A stretch of 64,000 bases of DNA. Origin: Vibrio tritonius. Its GTDB lineage: Bacteria; Pseudomonadota; Gammaproteobacteria; Enterobacterales; Vibrionaceae. The stretch covers positions 868,001 through 932,000 of the forward strand of contig NZ_AP014636.1 in assembly GCF_001547935.1 (NCBI RefSeq). The letters run 5' to 3'. How positions within the stretch are numbered: position 1 is the first letter of the stretch; every line of letters begins with the position of its first letter. The position numbers and the translations under genes are program-made. A model generated the notes under the pieces. That model saw only the letters and a list, made by a program, of their open reading frames with translations, did no database searches and was not told the origin of the DNA. Of this stretch, positions 46,262 through 54,797 are shown piece by piece.

Positions 46262-48949
46262 CTATAGTTCGTGTCGCTCTATAAGTGGCAGATGCATTTC
46301 TGCCACTCCATCGTCAAAATAGATTTCCACTTTAAAGCCAAAACCACGCGCAAGAGCGAGCATGCCTTGGTTAGTCGGCATGGTGATTCCCGACATGCGT
46401 AACGTTTGTTTTTCGCGGCAATAATCAATGATTTTTCCCATCAGCTTTTTGCCCAAGCCAATGCCTTTTAAATCCGAACGTACCAAAATAGCAAACTCCG
46501 CGTCCGTGTTTTCTGGATTAATCAAAGCCCTAGAAACACCAATAATATGTGAACCTTGCAAAGCAACAAACGCCATCTCTCGGTCATAATCAATTTGAGT
46601 CATGTTGGCAAGTGCCTCATGGTTGAATTCGCCCACTTCGGAGAAAAACCGCTTATACAGGTCCTCCTTGGTGACCCGTTGGATAAATGCGGCATGCTGA
46701 GGTTCATCCTCGGGAAGAATAGGGCGTACGAGAATATCAACCCCTCGTTTATCCTGCCAACGTTCTATTAGCTCACTTGGGTAAGGGCGAATAGCAAGTC
46801 GATTTTGCGCATCTCCATGGAAAGCTCGCAGAGTGAGGTCGACATCCAAAAGTGTCATGTCTTGTTGATGAACCAATAGTGGATGGATATCCAGTTCTTC
46901 AATTTGAGGACATTCAATGATCATTTGTGACAAACGAACGAGAAATTCAGATAACGCTTGGGTATCGATGCTATTCGCTTGTTTTTGTGGGCGTAATTTT
47001 CCCGATTGAAACGCTCTATTAATCACATAGCGGGCTAACGTCATATTTAATGGTGGAATTGCAGCCACAGCATCTAAACTTTCATCCCATTCAGACCCAC
47101 CTTGCCCGAGTAAAATGACCGGCCCAAATGTATCATCGAGCTTCACTTTTACGCGTAGTTCCTCGGCACCGGTGATTTTTGCCATGGCTTGAACTTGTAA
47201 ACCTTGGATGTTCGCCGCAGGGTAGTGAAGCTCAGTGCGATCCAAAATGGCTTGAGCGGCATTGGCGACTTCGTTGTGATTACGTAAGTTAAGCATAACG
47301 CCTTGCACATCAGATTTGTGCATGATGTCAGGAGAGTGTAACTTTACCGCCACGGGATAACCAATTTTTTCGGCGATCACAACCGACTCGGCGGCATCAG
47401 CAGCGATGTAAGTTGGTAACAAGCGAAATTGAAAATAGTGAAAAAACGTCGTTAGCTCATGAGTATCAAAATGAACGGCATCATCGCTGTTGGCTAACGA
47501 CTCTGCTATCCATTGCTTTGCGGCGGTCATACTCACCAAATCAACAGCCTCAGAAGTACTTGGTGTTTCCATTAATTGCTTTTGATTACGTCGGTATTCC
47601 ACCAAATGCATGAATGCACCGACAGCACTTTCTGGGGTTCGGTAAGTTGGGATGCCTGCCTGACTTAGTTTGATCCGAGCTTGGTTGACTGTCATTTCAC
47701 CAGACCAGTTGGTCAAGATATTAAACCGCTTTGCTCTAGGATCTTGCTTAATTAAATCCATCAATGCTTGCGCGGTTTCATCGGCACTGGCTACCGCAGA
47801 AGGACTCATCATCACCAAAATGGCATCAATATTCTTACTATCAAACAGTGTTTTTAATGTGACAATGTAACGTTGAGAGTCGGCATCGCCAACAATATCA
47901 ATGGGATTTGAACGCGACCAACTTGCTGGTAGCGCTTTGTCTAATTCATCCATCAGTTCAGGTTCGATATTGGCCAACTTACCACCGCGTTCAAACAAGG
48001 TGTCTACTGCCATCACAGCAGGGCCACCGCCATTGGTAACAATCGCAAGTCTTTCCCCCCTTAATGGGATGGAATGCGTTAATGTCTCAACGGCAGCAAA
48101 CAATTCATGCATATTGTTTACTCGTAGCATACCAGTACGCCGAATTGCCGAATCATAAATAATATCAAGCGATTGAGCACCGCCGGTATGTTGTATTGCG
48201 GCATTGTTTCCTTGTTGGGTTCGACCACTTTTTACCACCAGAATTCGACGATTGCGAGAGGCAGCGCGCGCCGCAGACATAAAGCGTCTTGCATCATGAA
48301 TGCTATCGACATATAGCAAAATAGCATCGGTATGGCGATCGGTACTGAGGTAATCCAAAAGGTCGGCAAAACCAATGTCACTGGCGTTACCTAATGAAAT
48401 AAAAGCAGAAAATCCAATTTTTTTCTCATTGGCCCAATCAAGAATAGTGGTGCAAACCGCGGCAGATTGAGAAAGGAATGCGATGTTACCACGTAACGCG
48501 GTAGCAGGTGAAAACGACGCATTGAAATTGAGCCAAGGCAAAATAATACCCAGACTATTGGGGCCGAGAATACGCATCTGGGATTGTTTAGCGATATCAA
48601 GGCAGATATCCAAAATGGTATGGACTGAATCGGCCATTTCGTACATATCCGCCGACACTATGATGGCATATTGGACGCCTTGGTTGGCTAATTGCCTTAT
48701 AAGCTCGATATTGCGAGAAGCGTGAGTGCAAAGAATAGCGATATCCGGTTTTAAAGGCAGCGATTCAATATTGGGATAAGCCAACACTCCACATACCGAT
48801 GGGTGCTTAGGGGTGACAGGCATAATTGTGCCATTAAATCCGCCCAATAGCAGATTCTTCATCACCACATTCCCAGCTCGTAATGGTTGACTCGATGCGC
48901 CAATAACGGCGACCGATTTGGGGTTGAGCAACTGGGAAAGTAGATTCAT
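46262..48949 (-). CDS. Pat/PatZ-type protein lysine acetyltransferase
   Basis: An 895-residue fusion like E. coli YfiQ (PatZ, 886): NDP-forming acyl-CoA synthetase-like part (CoA-binding AVIGASSQPLRAGNVV at the N terminus; succinyl-CoA ligase domain; ATP-grasp at about 490-700 with HSPDIMHKSDVQGV and LLGQGGSEW) plus a C-terminal GNAT domain (about 735-890; acetyl-CoA loop VRSDLKGIGLGKKLMG). The N-terminal part is regulatory, and the GNAT part acetylates proteins such as acetyl-CoA synthetase. No loss of frame. Monocistronic. Confidence 0.9.
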   Translation of the reverse strand: MNLLSQLLNPKSVAVIGASSQPLRAGNVVMKNLLLGGFNGTIMPVTPKHPSVCGVLAYPNIESLPLKPDIAILCTHASRNIELIRQLANQGVQYAIIVSADMYEMADSVHTILDICLDIAKQSQMRILGPNSLGIILPWLNFNASFSPATALRGNIAFLSQSAAVCTTILDWANEKKIGFSAFISLGNASDIGFADLLDYLSTDRHTDAILLYVDSIHDARRFMSAARAASRNRRILVVKSGRTQQGNNAAIQHTGGAQSLDIIYDSAIRRTGMLRVNNMHELFAAVETLTHSIPLRGERLAIVTNGGGPAVMAVDTLFERGGKLANIEPELMDELDKALPASWSRSNPIDIVGDADSQRYIVTLKTLFDSKNIDAILVMMSPSAVASADETAQALMDLIKQDPRAKRFNILTNWSGEMTVNQARIKLSQAGIPTYRTPESAVGAFMHLVEYRRNQKQLMETPSTSEAVDLVSMTAAKQWIAESLANSDDAVHFDTHELTTFFHYFQFRLLPTYIAADAAESVVIAEKIGYPVAVKLHSPDIMHKSDVQGVMLNLRNHNEVANAAQAILDRTELHYPAANIQGLQVQAMAKITGAEELRVKVKLDDTFGPVILLGQGGSEWDESLDAVAAIPPLNMTLARYVINRAFQSGKLRPQKQANSIDTQALSEFLVRLSQMIIECPQIEELDIHPLLVHQQDMTLLDVDLTLRAFHGDAQNRLAIRPYPSELIERWQDKRGVDILVRPILPEDEPQHAAFIQRVTKEDLYKRFFSEVGEFNHEALANMTQIDYDREMAFVALQGSHIIGVSRALINPENTDAEFAILVRSDLKGIGLGKKLMGKIIDYCREKQTLRMSGITMPTNQGMLALARGFGFKVEIYFDDGVAEMHLPLIERHEL

Positions 48950-49179
48950 GCAACCAGGCCTCGCTAAGACAAACTTTTAGTGTAAGTTTTATGAGTATAA
49001 TGAATTCTTTGGCCCTTCGAGGGTCTTATTAATGCCAGAGCGATCACAACTGCGACCTATTTGGCATAGTTTGTGTCAAAATTTCAAGGATATAGTTATA
49101 TATTAGAAACATGAACTTGATTCTCAGCGCCGCTATCGGCATGATTTAATGACTATCTACAAAGAGCGTTAAAGATTCC

Positions 49180-49728
49180 ATGAAAAAGATTGCTATTGTA
49201 GGCTTGTCAGCATTATTAGCTGCATGTGCCTCAGAAAATTACGTTACGGATGTCACTTCTGAAAGCCACCAAGAAGATTATAAGGTCGCTCAAGTTTCGC
49301 AACCTATTGTGACTCAAGATGGTTCTATGCAGGGCATTTCAGAACAGAACGTCTCTCCACGCATGCCGACAACATCTCAACAACCAGCGGCAACTAAAAC
49401 GGTAAAAATTGTGCCACCTACCGCTAAACAAAATGCTGCTCATACGCGTTTTGGTTATACCATTCAGGTGGTTGCGGTGGGTTCGCAAACCAAAGTGGAT
49501 CACTTCTCTAACGTGTTACCTAAAAATGGCCAACCTATTTGGGAAAACTACAAAGTCGTGAATGGCACAAAATGGTACACCGTATTGTTTGGTGATTTTG
49601 CAAGCCGCACTGAAGCCTCTAAAGCGATTGCAACGTTACCAGCAGAGCTGAAAAAATTAAAACCTTTCGTTAAGAGCATTGACGCGATTAAAAACTCTGA
49701 ATTCCCGACAATGAACAAACTTAACTGA
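49180..49728 (+). CDS. SPOR-domain lipoprotein
   Basis: A 182-residue lipoprotein: signal MKKIAIVGLSALLAAC with lipobox LAAC (Cys 16), a Gln/Thr-rich linker and a C-terminal SPOR domain (FGYTIQVVAVGSQTKVDHF ... WYTVLFGDFASRTEASKAI), which binds denuded septal peptidoglycan. A role at division sites is the family expectation. Residue +2 after Cys is Ser, not Asp, so outer-membrane sorting is expected. A terminator follows; ddlA lies downstream with its own leader. Confidence 0.85.
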   Translation: MKKIAIVGLSALLAACASENYVTDVTSESHQEDYKVAQVSQPIVTQDGSMQGISEQNVSPRMPTTSQQPAATKTVKIVPPTAKQNAAHTRFGYTIQVVAVGSQTKVDHFSNVLPKNGQPIWENYKVVNGTKWYTVLFGDFASRTEASKAIATLPAELKKLKPFVKSIDAIKNSEFPTMNKLN

Positions 49729-49737
49729 TGCAGTAGT

Positions 49738-49770
49738 TCGAAAAGAGGCGATTTTCGCCTCTTTTCGTTT
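49738..49770 (+). terminator. Terminator of the SPOR gene
   Basis: GAAAAGAGGCGA, loop tttt, CGCCTCTTTTC, then GTTTG. Stem of 11 pairs. Confidence 0.85.
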
Positions 49771-49887
49771 GTTAAATAACCGGTCAAGCCATTATTTGGT
49801 AAGAAAGATTGGATAGCACTGTAAGTTGTCGGCGAATTGACTATCATAGTCAACAAACCTGATTAAGGTCAGTCACGGAATACATTA

Positions 49888-50892
49888 ATGACAAAGACAA
49901 CTATTTTACTTTTGTGTGGTGGCGGGTCGTCTGAACACGAAGTTTCTCTTATTTCAGCGAATTTTATTCAAAAGCAACTCGCTTTGACTCCTGAGTTCAA
50001 CGTCATTCCCGTTGAAATGAAAACAGAGGGGTGGTTTTTAGAATCCGGTTCATTGGTTTATCTTGATACCAATACAGCAACACTCAATAGCGATGGCGAA
50101 ACCTACCATATTGATTTTGTAGTACCTTGCATTCATGGTTATCCAGGGGAAACCGGTGATATTCAATCCATGCTCAACCTTGCAGGCATTCCATATTTAG
50201 GCTGCGGTCCTGAGGCAAGCTCAAACAGTTTTAATAAAATCACATCCAAGCTTTGGTACGATGCATTAGGTATCCCAAATACGCCGTACGTTTTCCTCTC
50301 TGAAAACAATGCAGAAGCGATTGAGAAGACCAAAGCTGCACTACAGCAGTGGGGTAGTTTGTTCGTTAAAGCCGCACGACAAGGCTCATCGGTTGGGTGC
50401 TATAAAGTGACGGCTGAAGAGCAAGTGGCTGAAACAGTAGCGAATGCGTTCACTTTCTCTGAACAAGTATTGGTAGAAAAAGCGGTTAAACCACGCGAAC
50501 TAGAAGTTGCAGCGTATCAGTTTAATGGGAAGCTCTATATTACTAAACCGGGTGAAGTAATTGCGCCGGAAGATGCTTTCTATACTTATGAAGAAAAATA
50601 CAGTGCAACGAGTCATTCTCATACTGTTGTTGAAGCTGAAAACCTAACTGATCAGCAATTAGCCGTTATCCGCGAAGCAGCAGAAAAAGCATTTGTACAT
50701 ATGAATCTTCGTCATTTATCACGTATTGACTTCTTCTTAACGCCAGAAGGCGATGTTTATCTAAACGAAATCAATACCTTCCCTGGAATGACCCCGATTT
50801 CCATGTTCCCAAAAATGTTGGAACATAATGGACATAGCTTTAGCGAATTCCTCGCGGATTGTATTAAAAGCTCACTTATTCCCAAGGCTTAA
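49888..50892 (+). CDS. ddlA: D-alanine--D-alanine ligase
   Basis: ATP-grasp enzyme joining two D-alanines for peptidoglycan, 334 residues. Motifs: GGGSSEHEVSLISA at the N terminus, FVVPCIHGYPGETGDIQ, FVKAARQGSSVGCYKV (ATP lysine and Ser loop), ELEVAAYQ and the Mg site RIDFFLTPEGDVYLNEINTFPGMTPISMFP. Length and motifs suit the DdlA group. Its last 17 bases overlap the convergent recombinase gene, so the C-terminal codons double as the recombinase tail. Confidence 0.94.
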   Translation: MTKTTILLLCGGGSSEHEVSLISANFIQKQLALTPEFNVIPVEMKTEGWFLESGSLVYLDTNTATLNSDGETYHIDFVVPCIHGYPGETGDIQSMLNLAGIPYLGCGPEASSNSFNKITSKLWYDALGIPNTPYVFLSENNAEAIEKTKAALQQWGSLFVKAARQGSSVGCYKVTAEEQVAETVANAFTFSEQVLVEKAVKPRELEVAAYQFNGKLYITKPGEVIAPEDAFYTYEEKYSATSHSHTVVEAENLTDQQLAVIREAAEKAFVHMNLRHLSRIDFFLTPEGDVYLNEINTFPGMTPISMFPKMLEHNGHSFSEFLADCIKSSLIPKA

Positions 50893-51835
50893 TCGTTAAA
50901 AAGCGAATTTTTTCGCGCTCTGCTGTGTTCTTATCTCCTAAGTATTGATAAGGCATAGCAGGGCTAAGCCATCGTCCAAAACTCTGAATTTCTTTCGGTT
51001 TTAATCCCTGTTTAGCCAGCTCCTTTACGGCACCTATCCGAGTCGATTGGCCGGAAAACTTCAGTTGTGCTAGCCCTATACGTCCTCCTGCCGCGCGAAG
51101 TATCCGATAAATGGATGAGTCATCTAACGGTTTATCACTGATTGCGCCATGCCGGTTGATGGCACGAAACACAGTTCCATCAATGGCGTTCAATAGACTT
51201 AACCAACGAGTTAACGCTTTGCTTCCCATATCTGACAAGGCGTAGTTTGTTTCGTTTAAGGTGATGATGGCGGCTTTGTTATGCCAGTGAACGTGATCTA
51301 ACGATAATTTCTTTAGCTCGCCTCGTTTTAATGCACATTCGAACATCACATGATAGATAGCGAGATCGCGAATCTCTTTAGGCTGCTTACTTTTCCCCAA
51401 CGCCTTATCCATTTGCTCCAGGTGTGCTGCGGTAAACGTATCGGCTTGTTTGTTGTCGCCATGTTTATCTAAACGAAGTTGCATCAACACCTTACGCACA
51501 TGATTATGATTGGTCGGGTCGGTAAGAGCACATAGCTGATGAATAACACTCACTGTGATCGAGTAACGACGAATGGTGGCGAATTTACGTTGTCGAGCTT
51601 CATGTTCAAGAAACAATCTTACAGCAGTGGTTGATGCCGGTAATGGGTTCACTTTACGAGTAAGACAAAATTGTATGAACAGATTCCAGTCCTTTACCAT
51701 TGCAAGGCAAGAACTGTGCGCGTATTGATTTTGGGTCGCTTGTTTAAACTGATGAACTGTAATCTCTTTTTGAAAAATTGAGACGAATTCGGGGTGATTT
51801 GGCGAATTTATCAGCGTCGAAGTCATTTTTTTCAT
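50876..51835 (-). CDS. Cre-like tyrosine recombinase
   Basis: Site-specific recombinase of 319 residues. The N-terminal core-binding domain (about 25-120) is followed by the catalytic domain. Catalytic positions by alignment with the Cre C-terminal segment: R171 (LKRGELKKL), R266 (SGQSTRIGA), W289 (GRWLSPAMPY) and nucleophile Y298. The residue equivalent to the Cre histidine (GHSAR) is Q263, so the H-x-x-R box is Q-x-x-R. The gene is alone, with no excisionase or cargo module next to it, and its end overlaps ddlA by 17 bases. It may be a relic of an integrated element or a domesticated recombinase. Confidence 0.82.
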   Translation of the reverse strand: MKKMTSTLINSPNHPEFVSIFQKEITVHQFKQATQNQYAHSSCLAMVKDWNLFIQFCLTRKVNPLPASTTAVRLFLEHEARQRKFATIRRYSITVSVIHQLCALTDPTNHNHVRKVLMQLRLDKHGDNKQADTFTAAHLEQMDKALGKSKQPKEIRDLAIYHVMFECALKRGELKKLSLDHVHWHNKAAIITLNETNYALSDMGSKALTRWLSLLNAIDGTVFRAINRHGAISDKPLDDSSIYRILRAAGGRIGLAQLKFSGQSTRIGAVKELAKQGLKPKEIQSFGRWLSPAMPYQYLGDKNTAEREKIRFLTIKPWE

Positions 51836-51938
51836 ATCAATGCACTATAACTATCGCAATTTACATACAAATATACTTGCCAAGACAAGATATACAATTA
51901 TTATTTAATGTAATGGTATAAAAAGAGAAAGAACGCTT

Positions 51939-52325
51939 ATGGCTGTCTCAGTTTACAGAGGATTTCATCTACAGTCTGCGCCTAATTCGACTGAAGTGTG
52001 GCAGGTGAAAATCAAAAATCACGTGTTAACCGGAAATCTCGCAGCGATTAAAAAAAGTATCGATTGGTGGTGTGAGACCGCTTCGCTTATTGATCCACGT
52101 GAGTTTGAATCTCTGAATGCAAAACGTGAGGAATCGACGGGAGCATTACATGAAAATTTTAACGGTTATACATTAAAGAACGATACAGGGGCACCGAATG
52201 CTTGGTATTGTTTTTTTAATGGTCGCCTAATCAAAGGCTCCAAACTCGCAATTCAAAAACACATTGAAGCTTATTTAGTCGCAAAGCAACGAGCTGAAGC
52301 GAAACAAGCACAGCAAAAAAAGTAG
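51939..52325 (+). CDS. DUF3319-like small protein
   Basis: A 128-residue soluble protein. Two repeated halves, each with a strand followed by an amphipathic helix (VYRGFHLQSAPNSTEVWQVK ... AIKKSIDWW and FNGYTLKNDTGAPNAWYCFF ... AIQKHIEAY), so it looks like a duplicated domain; the C terminus is a Lys/Ala/Gln tail. From memory this is the vibrio family DUF3319, with no known role. It lies nine bases before the SUI1 gene and is probably cotranscribed. Confidence 0.65.
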   Translation: MAVSVYRGFHLQSAPNSTEVWQVKIKNHVLTGNLAAIKKSIDWWCETASLIDPREFESLNAKREESTGALHENFNGYTLKNDTGAPNAWYCFFNGRLIKGSKLAIQKHIEAYLVAKQRAEAKQAQQKK

Positions 52326-52334
52326 TTAGATAGC

Positions 52335-52646
52335 ATGACCCTAGTATATTCAACAGAAACTGGCCGTATTAAGCCTGAAGTAGAAAAAATAGAGAGACCT
52401 AAAAGCGACGGTATTGTTCGTATCCACCGTGAAACCAAAGGCCGTAAGGGCAAAGGCGTGAGTATCGTTAAAGGTTTGGATTTGGATGATGCGCCATTAA
52501 AGCTTCTCGCTTCTGAGCTTAAAAAAGTTTGTGGCTGTGGTGGTTCAATTAAAGATGGTAGCATCGAAATTCAAGGCGATGTTCGTGATAAAATCAAAGC
52601 GCATTTAGAGAAAAAAGGCCACAAAGTGAAACTGGCTGGGGCTTAA
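52335..52646 (+). CDS. yciH: YciH-type SUI1/eIF1-like protein
   Basis: A 103-residue stress-linked translation factor homologue. The SUI1 core is evident: VRIHRETKGRKGKGVSIVKG, then CGCGGSIKDGSIEIQGD and a C-terminal HLEKKGHKVKLAG. In E. coli YciH binds the small ribosomal subunit and favours fidelity of start selection. Downstream of the DUF3319-like gene, with a strong terminator after it. Confidence 0.92.
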   Translation: MTLVYSTETGRIKPEVEKIERPKSDGIVRIHRETKGRKGKGVSIVKGLDLDDAPLKLLASELKKVCGCGGSIKDGSIEIQGDVRDKIKAHLEKKGHKVKLAGA

Positions 52647-52658
52647 ATACGCATCTTT

Positions 52659-52690
52659 TCAAAAGGAAGCTCTCTTGAGCTTCCTTTTCC
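52659..52690 (+). terminator. Terminator of yciH
   Basis: Twelve-base stem AAAAGGAAGCTC / GAGCTTCCTTTT with loop tctt. Confidence 0.88.
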
Positions 52691-52711
52691 ATTTTTACTG
52701 ATTGAGACGTT

Positions 52712-52981
52712 ATGGCTAGACCTAAGTTGCCACGTAATATTTGTGGCTCACCACCTAATTCGTGTTTTAAACCTAATGGTATTCCTATGTCTGAACTTGA
52801 TCAGGTTGAATTAGCACTTGATGAATTTGAAGCATTGCGATTAGTTGATCTTGAAGGATTACAACAACAGGAAGCAGCCGCCGTTATGGGTGTTTCAAGA
52901 CAAACTCTGGCAAACTTGGTGAAATCAGCCCGTAAGAAGATGGTAGATTGTCTTGTTAATAGCAAAGCTTTAAAAATGTGA
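52712..52981 (+). CDS. DUF134-family HTH regulator
   Basis: An 89-residue DNA-binding protein of the DUF134 (COG1342) family. N terminus MARPKLPRNICGSPPNSCFKP is characteristic. It is followed by LDEFEALRLVDLEGLQQQEAAAVMGVSRQTLANLVKSARKKMVD, a sigma70 region-4-like helix-turn-helix. These proteins are normally encoded next to NifX-like dinitrogenase cofactor-binding proteins, as here. Metal or redox sensing through the Cys residues is suspected from context only. Confidence 0.9.
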   Translation: MARPKLPRNICGSPPNSCFKPNGIPMSELDQVELALDEFEALRLVDLEGLQQQEAAAVMGVSRQTLANLVKSARKKMVDCLVNSKALKM

Positions 52982-53025
52982 CATTGTCACTTATTGCTCG
53001 TTCCAAGTAATGGTTAGAATGGGAT

Positions 53026-53058
53026 AGGAGAGTAGGTAATGACCTGCTCTTTTTTTGC
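53026..53058 (+). terminator. Terminator of the DUF134 gene
   Basis: AGAGTAGGT, loop aatg, ACCTGCTCT (one G-U), then TTTTTTT. Confidence 0.88.
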
Positions 53059-53130
53059 CTTGTGGTTATTATTTGCATATGCCATAAATATCAATTATAA
53101 ATAGCGTATGCTAATAACAAGGAGCGACCA

Positions 53131-53649
53131 ATGAAAATTGCAATACCAATGAAAGACGAAGAACGAATTTCTAATCATTTCGCCAAAGCAACACATTATC
53201 TAGTGTTGGACAGCAAAACCCAGCAACAAATCAGTATAAAAACCAATACAGACCAAAGCTGTGCAAGCAAAGAGCAAACCCTTGCTTGGCTACAAACCGA
53301 GAATGTGGAAAGCATCTACGTAAAAGATATCGGCAGGCATTACTGGGAAAAACTTACCAACGCTCATTTCAATACATTTCGCATTGCCAGAACGATACGG
53401 ACGATTACAGAATTTTGGTCAGGCTATAAGAATAGCGTGGCTCTTACCGATACTAAACAACTCAAAGCAGACCAAAAAGAGAAACAATCCAAGGCGTGCT
53501 GTCATCAGCAAACCACGTCACATCCAATAAGTGATACTAAGCGTCCAATGTTTGCACGTTTGAGGAAGATCTCAGCAATCTACCAACAGAAGAGTACCGT
53601 AGCATCCTGTAATACCGAAAAGCATTGCTGTGGGCGTCATCATGGATAA
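53131..53649 (+). CDS. NifX/NafY-like dinitrogenase cofactor-binding protein
   Basis: A 172-residue protein with an N-terminal Nitro_FeMo-Co domain (MKIAIPMKDEERISNHFAKATHYLVLD ... AWLQTENVESIYVKDIGRHYWEKL). The C-terminal third is Cys/His-rich (KACCHQQTTSH and EKHCCGRHHG), suggesting metal binding. There are no nif genes nearby, so it is probably a general iron-sulfur or metal chaperone, as such stand-alone proteins are suspected to be. AAGGAG lies eight bases before the ATG. Its end overlaps the next gene by eight bases. Confidence 0.85.
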   Translation: MKIAIPMKDEERISNHFAKATHYLVLDSKTQQQISIKTNTDQSCASKEQTLAWLQTENVESIYVKDIGRHYWEKLTNAHFNTFRIARTIRTITEFWSGYKNSVALTDTKQLKADQKEKQSKACCHQQTTSHPISDTKRPMFARLRKISAIYQQKSTVASCNTEKHCCGRHHG

Positions 53650-54067
53650 TGGATTTAATGCATCACACAAATCGTGTATTGCATGTGGTGATACACAAGC
53701 CAATCCAATATCACTTGGCTTGAAATTTCAAAGCTCTGAGACCAATACAGTTCAGTGTCTTTACAAAGTCCAGACAGAACATCAAGGATATCAGGGGATT
53801 TTACATGGTGGCGTGGCGGCCATGTTAGTCGATGCCGCAATGGTAAACTGGTTACAAATTCACGGAATAACTCGAGCGATGACAGCTGAGCTCAACTTGA
53901 GATATCACCAAACCGTAGCTGTCGGTGAACAAGTTGATGTTGAAGCGAAATTGGTTGAACAGCGCCACAAGATATACCGACTTAAAGCCAAATTATCCGT
54001 AAACCAACAGATAAGAGTGTCCGCAGAAGCAAAGTTCATTCAGGCTCCGAACACCAAATCGGCGTAA
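53642..54067 (+). CDS. PaaI-like hotdog thioesterase
   Basis: A 141-residue hotdog protein. The central motif HQGYQGILHGGVAAMLVDAAMVNWL shows the His-Gly-Gly helix and catalytic Asp of 4-hydroxybenzoyl-CoA/PaaI thioesterases. The N-terminal CIACGDTQANPISLGLKF carries a Cys pair found in one subgroup of these enzymes. ATG at 53642 overlaps the NifX-like stop. A GTG four codons earlier is possible. Followed by a long inverted repeat (54102-54150), then dif. Confidence 0.82.
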   Translation: MDNGFNASHKSCIACGDTQANPISLGLKFQSSETNTVQCLYKVQTEHQGYQGILHGGVAAMLVDAAMVNWLQIHGITRAMTAELNLRYHQTVAVGEQVDVEAKLVEQRHKIYRLKAKLSVNQQIRVSAEAKFIQAPNTKSA

Positions 54068-54101
54068 ACAATTAATATCACAGACGGTGTCGGACATAAG
54101 A

Positions 54102-54150
54102 ACCTAATAATCGTATTTTTAATCGAAGATGATAAATATGATTATTAGGT
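54102..54150. other. Inverted repeat beside dif
   Basis: ACCTAATAATC and GATTATTAGGT, 11-base arms separated by 27 bases, 35 bases after the thioesterase stop. Could be a terminator-like structure for that gene. Confidence 0.55.
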
Positions 54151-54238
54151 ATTTTATGGTAAATACGATTATGTTTAATAGTGACAACATCGTGAGGGAG
54201 AGCATCGATAAACGACAACTTATCAAGAATTTAAACTA

Positions 54239-54266
54239 ATTTAACATAACACATATAATACGCACT
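54239..54266 (-). other. dif: dif site (XerC/XerD recombination site)
   Basis: Read on the minus strand it has the XerC arm AGTGCGTATTA (54256-54266), a six-base centre TATGTG and the XerD arm TTATGTTAAAT (54239-54249). Both arms match remembered Vibrio dif sites, and the centre differs from V. cholerae dif1. The site marks the chromosome terminus and is the standard insertion point of Xer-dependent filamentous phages such as CTX. The prophage starts immediately to its right, so this may be a hybrid attL. Confidence 0.92.
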
Positions 54267-54609
54267 GAGATAGTGGTTCTATATGGGCAACGGTTCCGAT
54301 GATTAATGCACCGCAAGCCATTGAAAATCCTTGAATTCCGTGCCCGCTAAACTTTTTTGCAATGTTCTTCCAAGCCTGTTGAGCCTCGAAACTCTTTGCT
54401 TTGTCAGCGGCTAAGTAAATCAATACAGTTTCTTTATCAGCGCCAATTTCATTAGCAAGGAAAAGCGCTTCATTTTCAGTTAGATAGCGAGTTCCTTGTC
54501 TAATATTCGATAACTTTTGGGTGCTAATGCCCAAGTCATGCGCAATTTGTTTGTCTTGGACATATCTTTTAGCGTCTTTATACGCATCTAGCAGCTCATT
54601 AATATACAT
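54241..54609 (-). CDS. Phage HTH regulator (DUF3693-like)
   Basis: A 122-residue protein with an N-terminal helix-turn-helix (DKQIAHDLGISTQKLSNIRQGTRYL) and a C-terminal hydrophobic segment (GFSMACGALIIGTVAHI). The family occurs in Vibrio filamentous phages and is expected to regulate the divergent replication operon. The last eight residues (QCVLYVLC) and stop are encoded by the dif sequence. An operator-like inverted repeat lies upstream at 54676-54722. Confidence 0.82.
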   Translation of the reverse strand: MYINELLDAYKDAKRYVQDKQIAHDLGISTQKLSNIRQGTRYLTENEALFLANEIGADKETVLIYLAADKAKSFEAQQAWKNIAKKFSGHGIQGFSMACGALIIGTVAHIEPLSQCVLYVLC

Positions 54610-54654
54610 TTTCGACAGTCCTTAAAAGATAACTTGGCTTGATCATAGCTCATT

Positions 54655-54722
54655 AGCATGCATTTTTGGGTATTTACAGTATGCAAAAATGGGTTTTTAC
54701 TGTACCCAAATTTGCATACTGT
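54655..54722. promoter_or_regulatory. Operator-like inverted repeat in divergent phage promoter
   Basis: Twelve-base arms ACAGTATGCAAA (54676-54687) and TTTGCATACTGT (54711-54722). A GGGT/ACCC pair lies inside and a further TTTTTGGGTA copy at 54663. It sits between the regulator (-) and the rightward phage operon and is a likely binding site for the regulator. Confidence 0.65.
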
Positions 54723-54797
54723 CGCTCTGGGCGTTTGCCCTTGAAGCTCTCGCTTGGGGCGGCTCCCTTTATCGGTCAACTGTTCAAGGTGGTTGTT

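Noticed and set aside
53131..53649. Nitrogen fixation locus
   Set aside because: The NifX-like protein is paired only with DUF134; no nif structural or cofactor genes are in the window.
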